64,000 bases of DNA from Maratus speciosus (GCA_963932465.1 OZ010798.1:21462918-21526917), one strand, 5' to 3'. Shown: positions 1 through 11,109, counted from the stretch's first letter. Notes: a model not told the origin generated them from the letters alone. A program made the numbers and translations.

Positions 1-960
1 TCAGCTGAATGGTCATCTCATGCCCAGAAACGGTATATTACAAAATTTTGTGAAAATGCCTTGAGCCGTTTTTTAGATATAATTAGCTTGACCATATGAC
101 CCATAATGACAAACAAATCGAATTTTCTCGAACACGGGACCCATACCAATGGTCTTTTCGTGCCCGAAAACGATAGATTACAAAATTTCGCCAAAATCGT
201 TAGAGCTGTTATCTAGATAAACATAGCTTGACCCTGACCCATAATGACTCATAATGACCCATTAATCGAATATTCTCGAGCACGTGACCCATCACAATGG
301 TCTTTTCGTGCCCGAAAACGATAGATTACAAAATTTCGCCAAAATCGTTAGAGCTGTTATCTAGATAAACATAGCTTGACCCTGACCCATAATGACTCAT
401 AATGACCCATTAATCGAATATTCTCGAGCACGTGACCCATCACAATGGTCTTTTCGTGCCCGAAAACGATAGATTACAAAATTTTGTCAAAATCGTTAGA
501 GCCGTTATCTAGATAAAGTTAGCTTGACCCACGGTGACCCAAAAATGACCCACTAATCGAATTTTCTCGAACATATGACTTAGCCCAATGGTCTTCCTGT
601 AATCTAAAACTGTAGAATATAGAGTTTAGTGAAAATCGTTAGAGCCGTTTTTTAGATAAAAATAGCTTGACCCACAGTGACCCAAAAAGTACCCACAAAT
701 CAAAATTTCTCAAACATGTGACCTAGTCCAATAGTCCTCTCGTACCCGAAAATGGTTGGATACAAAATTTAGTCAAAATCGACTGAGCCGTTCTTTATAT
801 ATATAATTAGCTTGCCCATGACCCATTATGACCCAAAATGACCCACTAATCGAATTTCCTCGAACACGTGACCCAATCCAATGGTCTTTTCGTGCCCGAA
901 AACGGTAGGGCGCAAAATTTAATCAAAATCATTATAGCCGTTTTCAAGATAAAATTTACA
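1..960. repeat. Tandem array of ~140-150 bp units, about seven copies
   Basis: The motif AATGGTC followed by a CGTGCCCGAAAACG-like block recurs at 8, 148, 296, 444, 587, 730 and 880, giving periods of 140 to 150 bp. The units at 148, 296 and 444 are nearly identical, and the later ones are diverged. Each unit also carries AGCTTGACCC and ATTTTCTCGA blocks. The array runs off the left edge of the window. No coding frame runs through it. It is a satellite-like or transposon-internal array of unknown family. Confidence 0.9.
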
Positions 961-1068
961 CACACACACAATTTTTGCTCGCATTATAGTATAAGATTAA
1001 CAATTAAAGGTATATATAAATATTATACAGACATACATACAATAAATACAATAAACGCAACTGGAGTG

Positions 1069-1073
1069 AAAAA
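1069..1073 (-). terminator. Pol III T-run terminator of the tRNA-Thr
   Basis: On the minus strand a run of five T begins four bases past the last acceptor base. This is the usual RNA polymerase III stop signal and supports an intact transcription unit. Confidence 0.6.
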
Positions 1074-1076
1074 TTA

Positions 1077-1147
1077 GCCAGAGCCAGGAATCGAACCCGA
1101 AACCACAGTATACAAGACTGCTTCTCTAACCACTGAGCTACTCCGGC
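1077..1147 (-). tRNA. tRNA-Thr (anticodon UGU) or a tRNA-derived copy
   Basis: Read on the minus strand, the 71 nt fold as a cloverleaf. The acceptor is GCCGGAG with CTCTGGC (one G-T pair), followed by D arm GCTC-AGTGGTTA-GAGA. The anticodon stem is GCAGT/ACTGT with loop CTTGTAT, so U33 is present and the anticodon is TGT. The T arm is TCGGG-TTCGATT-CCTGG. B-box-like GGTTCGATTCC is intact, there is no intron, and a TTTTT run follows three bases after the 3' end. The D stem has a G-A end pair, the variable loop is only four bases and the T stem is imperfect. A tRNA-derived SINE head or pseudogene therefore remains possible. Confidence 0.68.
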
Positions 1148-2960
1148 CTATACCTGGGTCTGCAATTTCTCACTAATAAACCATGTTGGGGAAGTCACCA
1201 GCCCTCTATACAACAGCCTTATATTGTGTTTTAATATATATTGTAGTATGTGTGTTTTATTACAATTAACAATTAGTTCAATAAAAAGCAATTAACTTTA
1301 ACAATAAACAAGGAAAATAAATATCTATATCAATATGCACATGTTTTGCGCACTCCCAAATTAAAATAATATTTATATATTTAAATAAAGACGCATTTTT
1401 TTTTACAATAAGAAAACTGACAAAACAAATGTAATTTGATTTAAAAAGGCCAATTTTTTTTTTTTTTTTTTAAGGAAAGCTGGTTTAAAGTTTATACTTT
1501 TTTCTTTTCAATTTCTTCTGTTTGTCTTTTAATTATGTAAAAACAAATTTTATATTTATTGTTATCAAACTTTACAAAACTTTACAAAAGTTCAAATTGG
1601 GGGAAGTAATAAAGACTATTGGCCCACATATTTACAGATTATTAAACTTTACAAATATTTTTTAGGAAAAAATATAGAGGGGCTAACTAAGTTACTTGAA
1701 AAAAATATATTTTCTTTCTATAGCGTGTGGGGTATCGTGTGAAAGCTTTCGTAAAGCTGAACAACATTTAATTTTAGACATTATATTTTCAGAGATATCA
1801 TCAAAAATGTAGTGCAAAAATATGTCTACCACCCCACCTATTTCCGAGTCTACTGAATCTAAAATTATGAAAAATTAAAGGTAGTAGATGTAAGTTTAAA
1901 CCTTGCAGGAAAATTATAGCGATTATCCTAGTTCACACAGTTTTTGAGAAAAACGCATTTTTCCGTTACACTCAAATTTCGATTTGTGGGCATTCAGCAA
2001 AAGTATTGAGGAGCGCTGGAGGTACCTGTCGTAGCAGAAGTATAAAAGCATTGTTGATAATGATTTTTGAAAAAAAAAAATCGTCTATAATTAGCCGAGA
2101 TATTAACCGTTAAAGACAACCGTTAAAGACAGTTTGGACATACATAGTGACGGGGGCGGCGTACTGTATGTACCATCGCCTTTTAAAGCATAGATAAAAA
2201 CTTTTAATGATACATTTGTGTAATACAATGTCCAGTAGCAGTATAAAAGCAATAAACGTCAAATTGTTAAAAACAGACTAATTTAATTAGAATTAATCAC
2301 ATAAATACTATGGGATTCTTGACTAGTTTGCATTAAGTAGATCTCTCAATACGCCTCCCGTGTCTTTAAAAGTTAATTAAAACCTATCTGGGAAAACTCT
2401 GCACGGACCAAAGCGGCATAGCTATTTTGCGACCTCTTTTCGAAGCGGGCTTTAGCAATATGCCAAGTTTAAACTTTGAACAAGGGTTTTGTTGTAGCTG
2501 CACTGTATAAAGAAAAGATTATTATGACACTGAATTTAGTTTTATGAAATGCCAAATGATGTTTAAATATGCACTACTTTTATTGTCAGCGCCGAATTAA
2601 GTTCATCATAAACAGATTGGGATAAGATTTAAATAAGATTTATACAGAATAACAATGTTTTATATTACTTATTCTTCATATCTCTTTGAACTTTTACTGT
2701 ATACCCATTCCTACTTTTCTAGTATATATACAGCTATACCAAACCCAACGTTGTATAGTTTTTTACAATGTCTTATTTTTCTTTTAGTAACGATGTTTTT
2801 TAATAATGCAATTAATAATTCATGTATTTATTATACGGAACCCTCTGAGCGCGAATAATACTCGCACTTGACCGTTTATTTTTTTCTTCAAATGAGACAT
2901 TCTTTGAAGTTTCAACGTGCAATATAATTAAATTAAAGGACTGTTACGTCTTGAAATTTA
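1148..2960. other. AT-rich stretch without identified genes
   Basis: I see only AT-rich sequence with A and T runs (about 1393 and 1448) and a few short frames without codon bias. A 67-codon plus frame at 2655-2858 is Phe/Tyr/Leu-rich, as expected from AT-rich noise. No splice-bounded exon or transposon terminus was recognised. Confidence 0.5.
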
Positions 2961-3263
2961 ACATCGCATATATAATAAAAAGGTTTACTTAAAGTCGCAT
3001 ATTATAGACAAAAGACTTTCAAACCATTAAAAAAAAATTTCTAAAGTCTAAAAAGGTTTCAGTTCAGGAGACAGGTTTCAGCCACTCTGTGGCCATCATC
3101 AGGGTCCTACTTCAGTACCGAACGACCAATATTTATAGTTCGTAAAACTTTTACGAACTTTTTTTTAGACTTTTAAAATTTTATTTTTAATGTTTTAAAA
3201 GATTTTACTTTTTGAGTTTAATATACGTCTTTAAGTAAATCTTTTTATTATATACGTGATGCA
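2961..3263. mobile_element. Foldback MITE, ~95-bp arms
   Basis: The left arm begins GCATATATAATAAAAAGG and the right arm ends with its near-complement before TGATGC at 3251-3262. The arms stay complementary for about 95 bp, down to AAGTCTAAAAAG near 3050 and TTTTTTAGACTTTT near 3163. The centre carries CCACTCTGTGGCCATCATCAGG. No coding sequence is present. The superfamily is not clear from the ends. Confidence 0.75.
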
Positions 3264-4571
3264 TTATAATTTTTTTTAGACAGAAAAAATAAAACATCAT
3301 TCTTTTTCTTTCTTTAAGAAATAAAATATAAGAAATAAAAATAAAAGTTGATATTAGTATCAGCGCAAGTATGATTTCATCAAAATTTCGAGACTAAATT
3401 CTTATGGATTTTTAAGCGAAATACAATTATATGCATTCATACTCTAAGACTGCTTGTGGAATCTTTTTACTATAAGATGTCCGCTCCATACCTCATTGTC
3501 TCATAGTTTGATGAATTCTCAAAAAATTTCAGCTCATTAAATATATTCTATCTAAATCCCTTTTTTTTATGTGAATTTCGTAATAATGTTAGCAGTAATG
3601 AGTTTGAACAATTATTTAATCTCATAAATATTTCTTTAATAATCTAATTTTTACAATTTTTTTTTAAAAAGAAACGTTGAGCGATAACAAAAATAATTTT
3701 TGAGTTGCTACACATCTGGTTGTTTACGAATGGGAATGTACTGAAGATATATGACAGCTGTTGCTGAATATTGATTGATTTACTTAGAAAGAAAATATGA
3801 ACAGTGAATCATTGTCACACTAACACAAACTGTGCCTGATCACATAAATGAGTTCTTGAATTGTCTCCCGATCTTTTTGGTGAATGGTTATATTTGTCTT
3901 CAAATTAGATTGCACAAACCCCAGCCAGATGCAATGTTCATCTACAGTATTTTACCAATAAGAAAGAGAATTTCATAATTTGCGTCACATTGTCTAAAAA
4001 TAATATACTTGTACAGCATAATGTTGAGAGATTCCATTGGAATGTAAAGACCTTAGTGTTACATATCTTAACTGAATTTGCATAAACTTTACCAATGACA
4101 TTTCACGTGGTACAGTATGATTGAAAACTTATATATTGACAGGGAATAACTTTTATAGAACAGTGTTTAGAAAACTTAAAAAAAAAATAATATTCCGCCA
4201 TGAGAACACGAATGGCCTCTTTTAATGCCATGGAAATTTATTATGAAATCTCTGATTCAAATAATTCGATACAGTCGATTCGAGTACTATCTAGATGTTT
4301 TATTGTTTCTTTGGTGTTTATTATCTAATTATCATGAGCTACATTTCATATTGTGTTTTTGGTATATATTATCTGTTTCCAACAAAATAAAGTGAATAAT
4401 GCTACCATTTGGTTGTTGATATTTTGAATGTACTTCTACAGAACTCTGCTGGTGACTGAAACTTTTATTCTTTTCATTCCTGGGAAAATTTATATTTTAT
4501 TTAGTAAATTTTTCATTTATGGAAATTTTAATGTGTTTTGAAAGATCTTTAAAGAATTTAATTATATTAAT
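3264..4571. other. Unassigned AT-rich sequence with a possible plus-strand poly(A) signal
   Basis: No open frame or exon is convincing. AATAAAGTGAATAA at 4386-4399 could be a poly(A) signal of a plus-strand transcript, but no matching coding exon was found upstream. Confidence 0.35.
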
Positions 4572-4606
4572 ATATTAGATGTAAATTTCCAACTGGGCGA
4601 AAAATG

Positions 4607-4679
4607 TCCGGACCAGGATTCGAACCCGGGACCTCCTGGCTGAAGCCGCCAGTGCTCTGCCATCTGAGCTATCCCGGAT
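4607..4679 (-). tRNA. tRNA-like sequence, left arm (probable pseudogene)
   Basis: On the minus strand the sequence shows ATCCGGG, an intact GGCAGAGC D arm, anticodon stem CTGGC/GCCAG, T arm CCGGG-TTCGAAT-CCTGG and 3' TCCGGAC. The seven-base anticodon loop is GGCTTCA and lacks the universal U33, so no anticodon can be assigned safely. The first acceptor pair is A-C. It is a tRNA-derived segment of the palindromic element rather than a likely functional tRNA. Confidence 0.55.
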
Positions 4680-4704
4680 GATTCTGGTCGATCTTTTTCA
4701 CCCA

Positions 4705-4876
4705 GCTAACCTTGAAGATTACAGCATCTGGTCTGAAACCTGGTTCAGCTCAACAGAATAAATCTCAGGTAATGGAACTCCAGAAATCGCGCTAACCTTG
4801 AAGATTACAGCATCTGGTCTGAAACCTGGTTCAGCTCAACAGAATAAATCTCAGGTAATGGAACTCCAGAAATCGC
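4705..4876. repeat. Two 86-bp direct repeats in the palindrome centre
   Basis: GCTAACCTTGAAGATTACAG begins at 4705 and again at 4791. The two 86-bp units look identical through GAACTCCAGAAATCGC, which suggests a recent tandem duplication inside the element. Confidence 0.9.
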
Positions 4877-4903
4877 TCTGGGTGAAAAAGTTTGACCAGA
4901 ATC

Positions 4904-4976
4904 GTCCGGGATAGCTCAGATGGCAAGCACTGGCGGCTTCAGCCAGGAGGTCCCGGGTTCGAATCCTGGTCCGGAC
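4904..4976 (+). tRNA. tRNA-like sequence, right arm (probable pseudogene)
   Basis: This is the inverted copy of the tRNA-like sequence at 4607-4679. The acceptor GTCCGGG/TCCGGAC pairs fully, but one G of the D arm is deleted (GGCAAGC). The anticodon stem and loop are the same, without U33. It is followed by A and TTTTT (4978-4982), a Pol III-type stop. The two copies decay in different places, so each has lost a different part of the cloverleaf. Confidence 0.55.
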
Positions 4977-5010
4977 ATTTTTCGCCAAGTTGGAAATTTA
5001 CATCTAATAT

Positions 5011-5660
5011 GATTTGTTTACCAATTAGAATAATTGTGTGAAAATTAATCTAGTATATTAATATAATTTGATATTTAAAATTTGAAATTAATAATTTTGG
5101 AAGAATTAAAATCTGAAACATGAATTTTCTTTGCTCATACAATGCAATACTGAACAAAATTTTAATACCACTATACTTCAACGGTCTGTTTTGATTTGTT
5201 GGAATTGCGATATTTAATTATATGTTGGGTAACTGGATTTTTGGTGAATTAAAAAATTAAATAAATTAAATATATACATAATTAATTTAATCGGCGTCCT
5301 CTCACCCTTCGGCTAAATGAACACGAAGATGTTCTTTTGTATTTTTTTACTGGTTGGTAAAATTTTTGCATTTAGCTCTATTACATTGTTAGTAATTAGT
5401 TTTAATATTTAACTCTATGTTGGTCTTCCTCCGTCCCCCTGGCGTTAATGTGAATATGCTCTTTATAATTGTTCTGGATAATGTTAATCGATTTGAATTT
5501 AAACTAAGTTAATCTAAAGTTCGCCTTCCAACATACTTATAAATCTTCATTAAGTTTTTATATGCTCTCCCTCTCTGCTTTCTCCAACAAGAATTCGAAA
5601 TCCTTTTGGCACTTGTTCCTGCTTTGGAGCATACTAATTTGTGCACTGATATTTTGAGTA
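5011..5660. other. Unassigned intergenic sequence
   Basis: This span is AT-rich. On the minus strand, around 5545-5650, two overlapping frames stay open for 33 to 46 codons, one reading KCQKDFEFLLEKAERES. There is no clear splice site or homology, so this could be a remnant or chance. Confidence 0.3.
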
Positions 5661-5763
5661 GGGGAGACCGGGGCTAGTAGGCGCAGTTTTTAGTTATTGA
5701 TTTTTATAAATTTTTTGTTTAAGTTTTTTATGAAACTTTAACTGTACTTTTAAAGAACAGGCA

Positions 5764-6711
5764 GAATCACCCAACCGGAGCACCCACCAAATTTGGCATA
5801 GGTTCTATTGCTCCGGCGGAAAACCCTATGCACCACCAAGAAAAACCACCGCTAAGAAAACAGGCCCAGAAAAACCAGACGGCAAATAATTAAACTTTGA
5901 CTAACGTTCAGTAGTGAGACTCTCACTAGAAATAAAATCTACATACATAAGGTTACATAATTTGTAAACCAAAATAAAATTTAAACAAAGAACGAGGACA
6001 CCTCTCGTTAAACACCAACAGAACCAAAATAAAAATATCACAGATGTTCAAGTCTCTGACTTGAAAACTTATACAAAGCTGGAATCCCACATTGAACTAA
6101 ATTATAAATTAAATTGACCTGCAAATATACAAATTGCATTAGACTAAAATAAACGAGTCCATCGCCAAAGTCCTACAAAATAATTGTTCATATCATAGTT
6201 CCTAAGAAGGACACCACGTACACTCTGAAACACAAAGTCTGTAGAAAGTAGTCCGAAATGTTCGTAAAAAGACATAATAATGTTATTAAAAAGTTTTTAA
6301 AAGACCATCTTATGTAGCCGCACAACATGCCAATCACTGTTAGCACCGAAGATAAAAAGATAGTTCCGACCAGCAGACCAAGTATTTCAATGTCACAATA
6401 AGGGCACAGCTTTATAGTGCTTTCACCAGCTTGCAATAAGAACCACAAGAAGTAGACGTTCAAAACACATATTTAATAAATGAAAAATTCTTATTTAGCT
6501 TGTTATAGATATTTCGTAACTTATTATAGTTCCCACGACAGGCGAGAACTCTTCTGATATTCCATGCCACTGGACGGTTCCTAATAAAATCAAATTTCTC
6601 GGCAGACACTTGGCATGAGTCAAATAAAAAATGACGAACATCGCCCTTAGTACCACAACTGCACTTATCACTCTCTGCTTTTCCCATTTTTTTAGGATAT
6701 GCCGGAAAGGC
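5764..6711 (-). mobile_element. 5'-truncated LINE fragment with 15-bp target duplication
   Basis: The insert is bounded by the 15-bp direct repeat TTTAAAGAACAGGCA (5749-5763 and 6712-6726). It starts, in minus orientation, inside a reading frame and ends in GGTTGGGTGATTC with no poly(A). A variable long target duplication plus 5' truncation is the signature of target-primed retrotransposition. The remaining frame is the Cys/His tail typical of the C-terminus of Jockey/I/R1-like non-LTR elements. Confidence 0.7.
6460..6711 (-). pseudogene. C-terminal fragment of a non-LTR retrotransposon ORF2
   Basis: The frame enters at the truncation point and reads AESDKCSCGTKGDVRHFLF, ending at a TAA codon at 6460-6462. 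The pattern C-x-C-G-x(5)-H-x-L-F is the zinc-knuckle-like tail found after the RT/RNase H region of several LINE clades. Only about 80 residues remain, with no RT or endonuclease domain, so it cannot act on its own. A second frame on the same strand (6188-6463) is probably 3' untranslated sequence. Confidence 0.6.
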
Positions 6712-7036
6712 TTTAAAGAACAGGCATTGGGCTATAAATACCCGGAGTTTTGAGTTTGTATCTTATGTAGTTTATGATTAGCGGAAGCCTAAAGTAAAAG
6801 AAAAATTGTACGCCAACCTACCCCGTCACGGGGCAAGTTGCCTATACCTATGGGGTATGCTGGCACACGCTTTATAAAAATTTAAATGAAACGCAAATAA
6901 AACACGCAGTTAAGAGAAATCAATTTCATTATTACCAGTAAGTTTAAACAAATGCGTTATCGCCGTACAATGTAAATTCTAAATTATACAGACATAAAAA
7001 TAATGAATAAAACTTTAACATTGAGTAACTTATATT

Positions 7037-7160
7037 CTACTCCATATCATCATCAGAGTTACAGTTGTCAAAGATAAAAAATCGAATGTCTCCGTTTGGG
7101 CAAGCCCCGTGTGCCCAAAATCTTGCATTGCAACCACTTTCTCGGTGTTTGCTGTTTTTC
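7037..7160 (-). pseudogene. C-terminal zinc motif of a Tigger-like transposase, frameshifted
   Basis: Minus-strand frames read WLQCKI and, after a +1 shift, FWAHGAC followed by an acidic tail NCNSDDDME and a stop. Combined, they give W-x-x-C-x-x-C/x-x-W-A-H-x-x-C, the PHD-like motif that ends many arthropod Tigger/jerky-type DDE transposases. The same motif is found in the element at 32493-34920. Most of the transposase is missing. Confidence 0.6.
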
Positions 7161-7653
7161 AAGCTACCAGCACACACCAGACACCGAGCCAACTTGCCCC
7201 GTGTTCAATGCGCCTACTAGCCTCATAATAAATTTCTTCACAAAAGGTACACGTAACCATCTAAGCATAAATAATCCAAGTAAATCACATATGGGGTAGG
7301 TACAGTTAATCATAGACTAAGAAAAACTGCACAAGTTAAATCGCAATTATTAAGATAAGTATTAGAAATTAGAATAAGAATGAAGCAACAAAAAATTACT
7401 TATGAGTGCAAAAAACAGAAAAATCGAATAAATGTCCACTGCACGTAGGTAACGCTACAAAACTGCAATGAGGATTGAAAAAAGCAAGGAGAAAGGTTCT
7501 TTGTGACTGCTTGCGCAATCTATCCACAAACAGGCGATTTATGAGGCCTGCGCCTACTTACCCATGTAGCCAACTAGCCCCGGTCTCCCTTACAATGTAG
7601 ATTTAAGGCCATTGAACCCTTTGTTGCGATCCAAAATTCGGTTTGAAAGTGAA

Positions 7654-7655
7654 GA

Positions 7656-7707
<52 letters not shown>

Positions 7708-7708
7708 T
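7654..7708. repeat. (ATT)n microsatellite
   Basis: About 18 uninterrupted ATT triplets are present. Confidence 0.98.
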
Positions 7709-8037
7709 TGTCTCGTAAATATAACTTATTGTTTAATCTAAGTTTTGCACTTAGCTGAACTACGTTGTTAACTTAACTATATATTTTTTTTCTTTTTAGT
7801 AAATAATATTATATGAATAAGAATTTGCCCCTTCTTTTGTGTTTTTCTTTATTTTTATATTGTATAAAATTATTCCACCTACATCAAAATTTGACCTCGG
7901 CTGATTTTAACATTGTTTGCAATAGTAATATTTCTAACTAACCCTTACTGCGCCATTGTGTAACGTGTGCGGCTGTGTGAATATGTGCGACATTACAGAA
8001 ATTATGTCTTCTCATTTGCCCGTTCTAAATTTTTCTT

Positions 8038-8438
8038 TTAAGGTAACTCTCAAATCCCTTGGTTAACAACATGAAACTTTCTGACTTATTTTTTAATGAC
8101 AAGTCGTAAAATTGGCAAGTCTGACTATTAAAGCGATTTGTAACCAAAATGAGGTTTCCATTTTTTGTTTCATAAATTACTTATCGAGTTATAAGCAATT
8201 GTGGTAACGTGATGACCGGTATTTCTCCTTTCTTGCAGTCTTGCGTCGAAAATTCGGCTGAAAACGTCGACTTCGACAGTACTTTTGAAAAATTTTTTGC
8301 GTTTGCAAAAAAATATAAAACGTCTTCTTATTACAAAGTTTCTGAATAATAACACCTGTCAATTCCATGTGTTTTCGAACAAGAATGAATTTAAAATTGT
8401 ATCAGAAAGTACCCCTTTGGATTTGAGAACAGTCTTAA
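8038..8438. mobile_element. TTAA MITE family T1, copy A
   Basis: The element is flanked by TTAA at 8038 and 8435. Its right end is GGATTTGAGAACAGTC and its left end is GGTAACTCTCAAATC, a decayed form. The body shares the family blocks GTTTCTGAATAATAACACC, AAAATTCGGCTGAAAACG and a GAGTTATAAGC block with the other T1 copies. TTAA target sites suggest a piggyBac-type origin. Confidence 0.7.
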
Positions 8439-8929
8439 GCCAAAGCATCCCCCCGCTTCCTGCAAATATTCTTAATACACGGAAAAAATTCTGCTACTGG
8501 CATCTAGAAAATAAATTGTGGCTCTAGAAAAAAAATGTTTCATGTCATCCTTATAAATTCCAGTTCCTTTTTCTAGAGAGTTCTAGTTATCCCTATTGAA
8601 ATTCAAGGGCGTTTTCTCATATGGTCCTGGTCAAACTCATTTAGAAATCTCTGCCAATAAATGCGAACACAACAAGTGAGTTTTAGTAGCGATAATTCTA
8701 GTTTATCAATTAATTCTAGAAATCAAGTGATCATTTCTTGCCATTCAAGCGATTCATAATTTAATGTATCGTTTCATCACCTAGAAACTATAGATTAGAA
8801 ATTCTCGATCCTTTCGTCTATTCAGTCTATTTGCTTACCTTATTGGCATAGCTCGTAAATCTATATTTCTAAGTAAATAAATAAATAGAAATGCTTAATT
8901 CTTCTTTAAAAAGTTAAAGTTAAACTTAC

Positions 8930-9885
8930 ACTATGGGCAAACTACTTAAAAGATGAGACAATATTTAAAAAAAGATATTAAATTACTTTAATATCCATAG
9001 TACTTTCAACTATAAAAACATAGCCTTCGTCAGAGAAATACAAGAAATTCTACCGTTATTAACGTCTTATTTTCAAAATTCAAGTAGATTGTGTCGAAAG
9101 GAGTGAAAGTGGAAGTCAATTGTTAGATCCAGAAAACATTGTGAAAATAAAACATGGATATAAGGCAGTGGAATGTTACTCGTTTTATGATTCTTTAAGG
9201 GTGTATTCCGATCCAAACTGCTTATTTTCTGATTTATTTTTAAATTCATTTTTGCTTTCAAACGCATCAAACTGGCAAATTCTCTTATTTGGAAACTACA
9301 TAAAGTGCCGTGCTTGTCGATTTTTTGATAAATGCAGAAAATATTGTAAAAAAATGCTGTCAAAGGTGACGTTTTGAACAGAGTTTTCCGAAACGGGAAA
9401 TCTGGGAATGAAAAAGATGGTCTACTAAGAAAATAATTGTTTAAAACGCAAATTCTAATTAATTGAGCGAAAAATGAAATCACACGGCCTCTTCTACATC
9501 ACTTCAAAAATCATCTCAGCCAGTTTCATGTTTTTACTTTTAAAAATGAGTCTGAAAATGTCTCGAAAAGTTTCGAGCTGCTGAGGGTGGAAAAATATTT
9601 TTCCGAATACACCCTTAAGAAAACTGAGCCAAATTCTGGGTATGTTGTAGGATTAAATGTCATTACAAACATAATCAATAGAAATTGTTACTAAAGAAAA
9701 TACTGTTAAAATAAAATAATATAAATGTCATTACGAACAGAATCAATAAAAATTATTACTAAAGAAAATACTGTTTGTAATGACGTTTTATCCTACACCA
9801 TACCCAGAATTTGGCTCAGTTTGCTTAAAGAATCATAAAACGAGTAACATTCCACTGCCTTATATCCATGTTTTATTTTAGTATA
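8930..9885. mobile_element. Foldback element FB1, copy 1, split by a MITE
   Basis: The left arm (8930-9198) holds ACTTTCAACTAT, CATAGCCTTCGTCAGAG and TCGAAAGGAGTGAAAGTG. The inverted arm resumes after the MITE, with AGAATTTGGCTCAGTTTGC and ATCCATGTTTTATTTTA ending near 9885, where it is truncated. Removing the T1 copy B insertion restores the same layout as the intact copy at 14116-14716. A short direct duplication (AAAATACTGTT blocks near 9700 and 9760) expanded the centre. Confidence 0.75.
9195..9618. mobile_element. TTAA MITE family T1, copy B, nested in FB1
   Basis: Ends GGGTGTATTCCG and CGAATACACCC are bounded by TTAA at 9195 and 9615. The uninterrupted sequence in the second FB1 copy (GATTCTTTAAGCAAACTGAG at 14370) shows the empty site, which confirms both the insertion and the TTAA duplication. 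Frames crossing it are not genes. Confidence 0.88.
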
Positions 9886-11055
9886 TATATATAGTATTTA
9901 GTATATATATTTTAAAGTTCACAATATCACTTATATAATATAAGACTGGATATATATTAAAGAGATAAATAACTGTTTTTTACATTAAAAATGTTTTTCA
10001 AACAATAAGAACAATACAATATGCAATCATTTCTTTTCTTTTTATGTTTGATTCTTTTTTTCTATTTCCTAGATGAATTTTTTTTCATAAAACATGCGAA
10101 ATCTATTTAGCTCATATTCCCAAAATACGATATATTCAGGAATAAAAATTTAAATTAAATATGGCTTTTCAGCAATAACTGAAGAAAATTCGAAATCATG
10201 ATTACGCTAAGAAATATGTTTAAAATAAAAATATAAACATATTCCACAGAACATAAAAATCTAGACTCTATGTTCATATTTAATAAAACAATGACAGATC
10301 ACAACACATAAAAAGAAATCTTACGCATTCTTAATCTTTAGATCAGCCTTAGAACTTATTAAAAAAGATGTGAGTTGATAAGCATTGTGTTTTTAGTGGA
10401 AAAATTAAAAATATTTTTGAATAATAGGGTTCTGCAAAATAGCGCTAAAAACATAAGATTTTATATTTAAAGCAAAAATTTAAATGAAATCGGGCGTTTT
10501 TAATCATGTAACGTCCACCTATTATACAGTTATTAATAAAACTTTAAAAGTAACTAAAATACAGTAAACAATAACCCTTGATTAGATTTAAATTCATTAG
10601 CAATAAATTTTAAGATCTAAATATTTCATAACATAATTAATGTACATCACAGGAATTATTAAAATACTAAATGGGTATCTGAAAAGAAAAAAAAACATTA
10701 ACTGCGACTGAGATTTCGGTTAATTACTTGCCCTTATGGACGTTTTAAGATTATCATATATTTATAGGGCATTAAAGCAAACACAAGGGATATGATTATA
10801 ATAAAAACTTTTAGTTTTTTTTCTGTCAATAATCTAATTTAATTCATGTGTAAGTTTAACTGAATTTTTCTTTAAAAGTTAAATTAGTATTACAAATAAT
10901 GAATTAAATAAATATTACTAATAAAGTATTTTATTCCAGTCTTTACTACGCTTGTATCTATTTTCATTTCATGCTGTAAAATATGAGATTCTTTTAAAAT
11001 GCCCATAAAAGCAAAATAAAACAAGTTGGAAATTGCTCGTCAAACGTGGCAAATG
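9886..11055. other. AT-rich stretch, nothing identified
   Basis: Only AT-rich sequence and short T/A runs are visible. No open frame over 60 codons lies within it, and no element ends were recognised. Confidence 0.5.
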
Positions 11056-11109
11056 AGGTGCGTTCGTACTATAACTAGTTTTATAAATATTTTTTTCGCC
11101 GCATATTGT

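Larger units (their letters stand above)
4572..5010. mobile_element. Palindromic element whose arms carry tRNA-like sequences
   Basis: Arms of about 131 bp (4573-4703 and 4878-5009) are inverted copies, beginning TATTAGATGTAAATTTCC and ending with its complement. Each arm contains a tRNA-like cloverleaf pointing outward. The centre is two 86-bp direct repeats. Outside the right arm, after about 55 bp, a sequence complementary to the left outer flank (TATATTAATATAATTTG near 5054-5070) recurs, so the original palindrome may have been longer. No coding capacity is present. Confidence 0.8.
5661..7590. mobile_element. Tigger/pogo-type DNA element with TA target duplication
   Basis: Terminal inverted repeats GGGAGACCGGGGCTAG (5662-5677 and the complement at 7574-7589) are flanked by TA on both sides. 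The body holds a broken C-terminal transposase zinc motif on the minus strand (7037-7160) and a 948-bp LINE insertion. Without the LINE it is about 1 kb, an internally deleted derivative. Short runs of G-rich terminal-like sequence recur inside near 6820 and 7195. Assignment to the DDE_1 (Tigger/pogo) group rests on the zinc motif and the TA site. Confidence 0.7.

Noticed and set aside
9073..9483. 136-codon minus frame and 85-codon plus frame over the same stretch
   Set aside because: Both lie inside TTAA MITE copy B and its FB1 host. The empty site in the second FB1 copy shows that no gene is disrupted.
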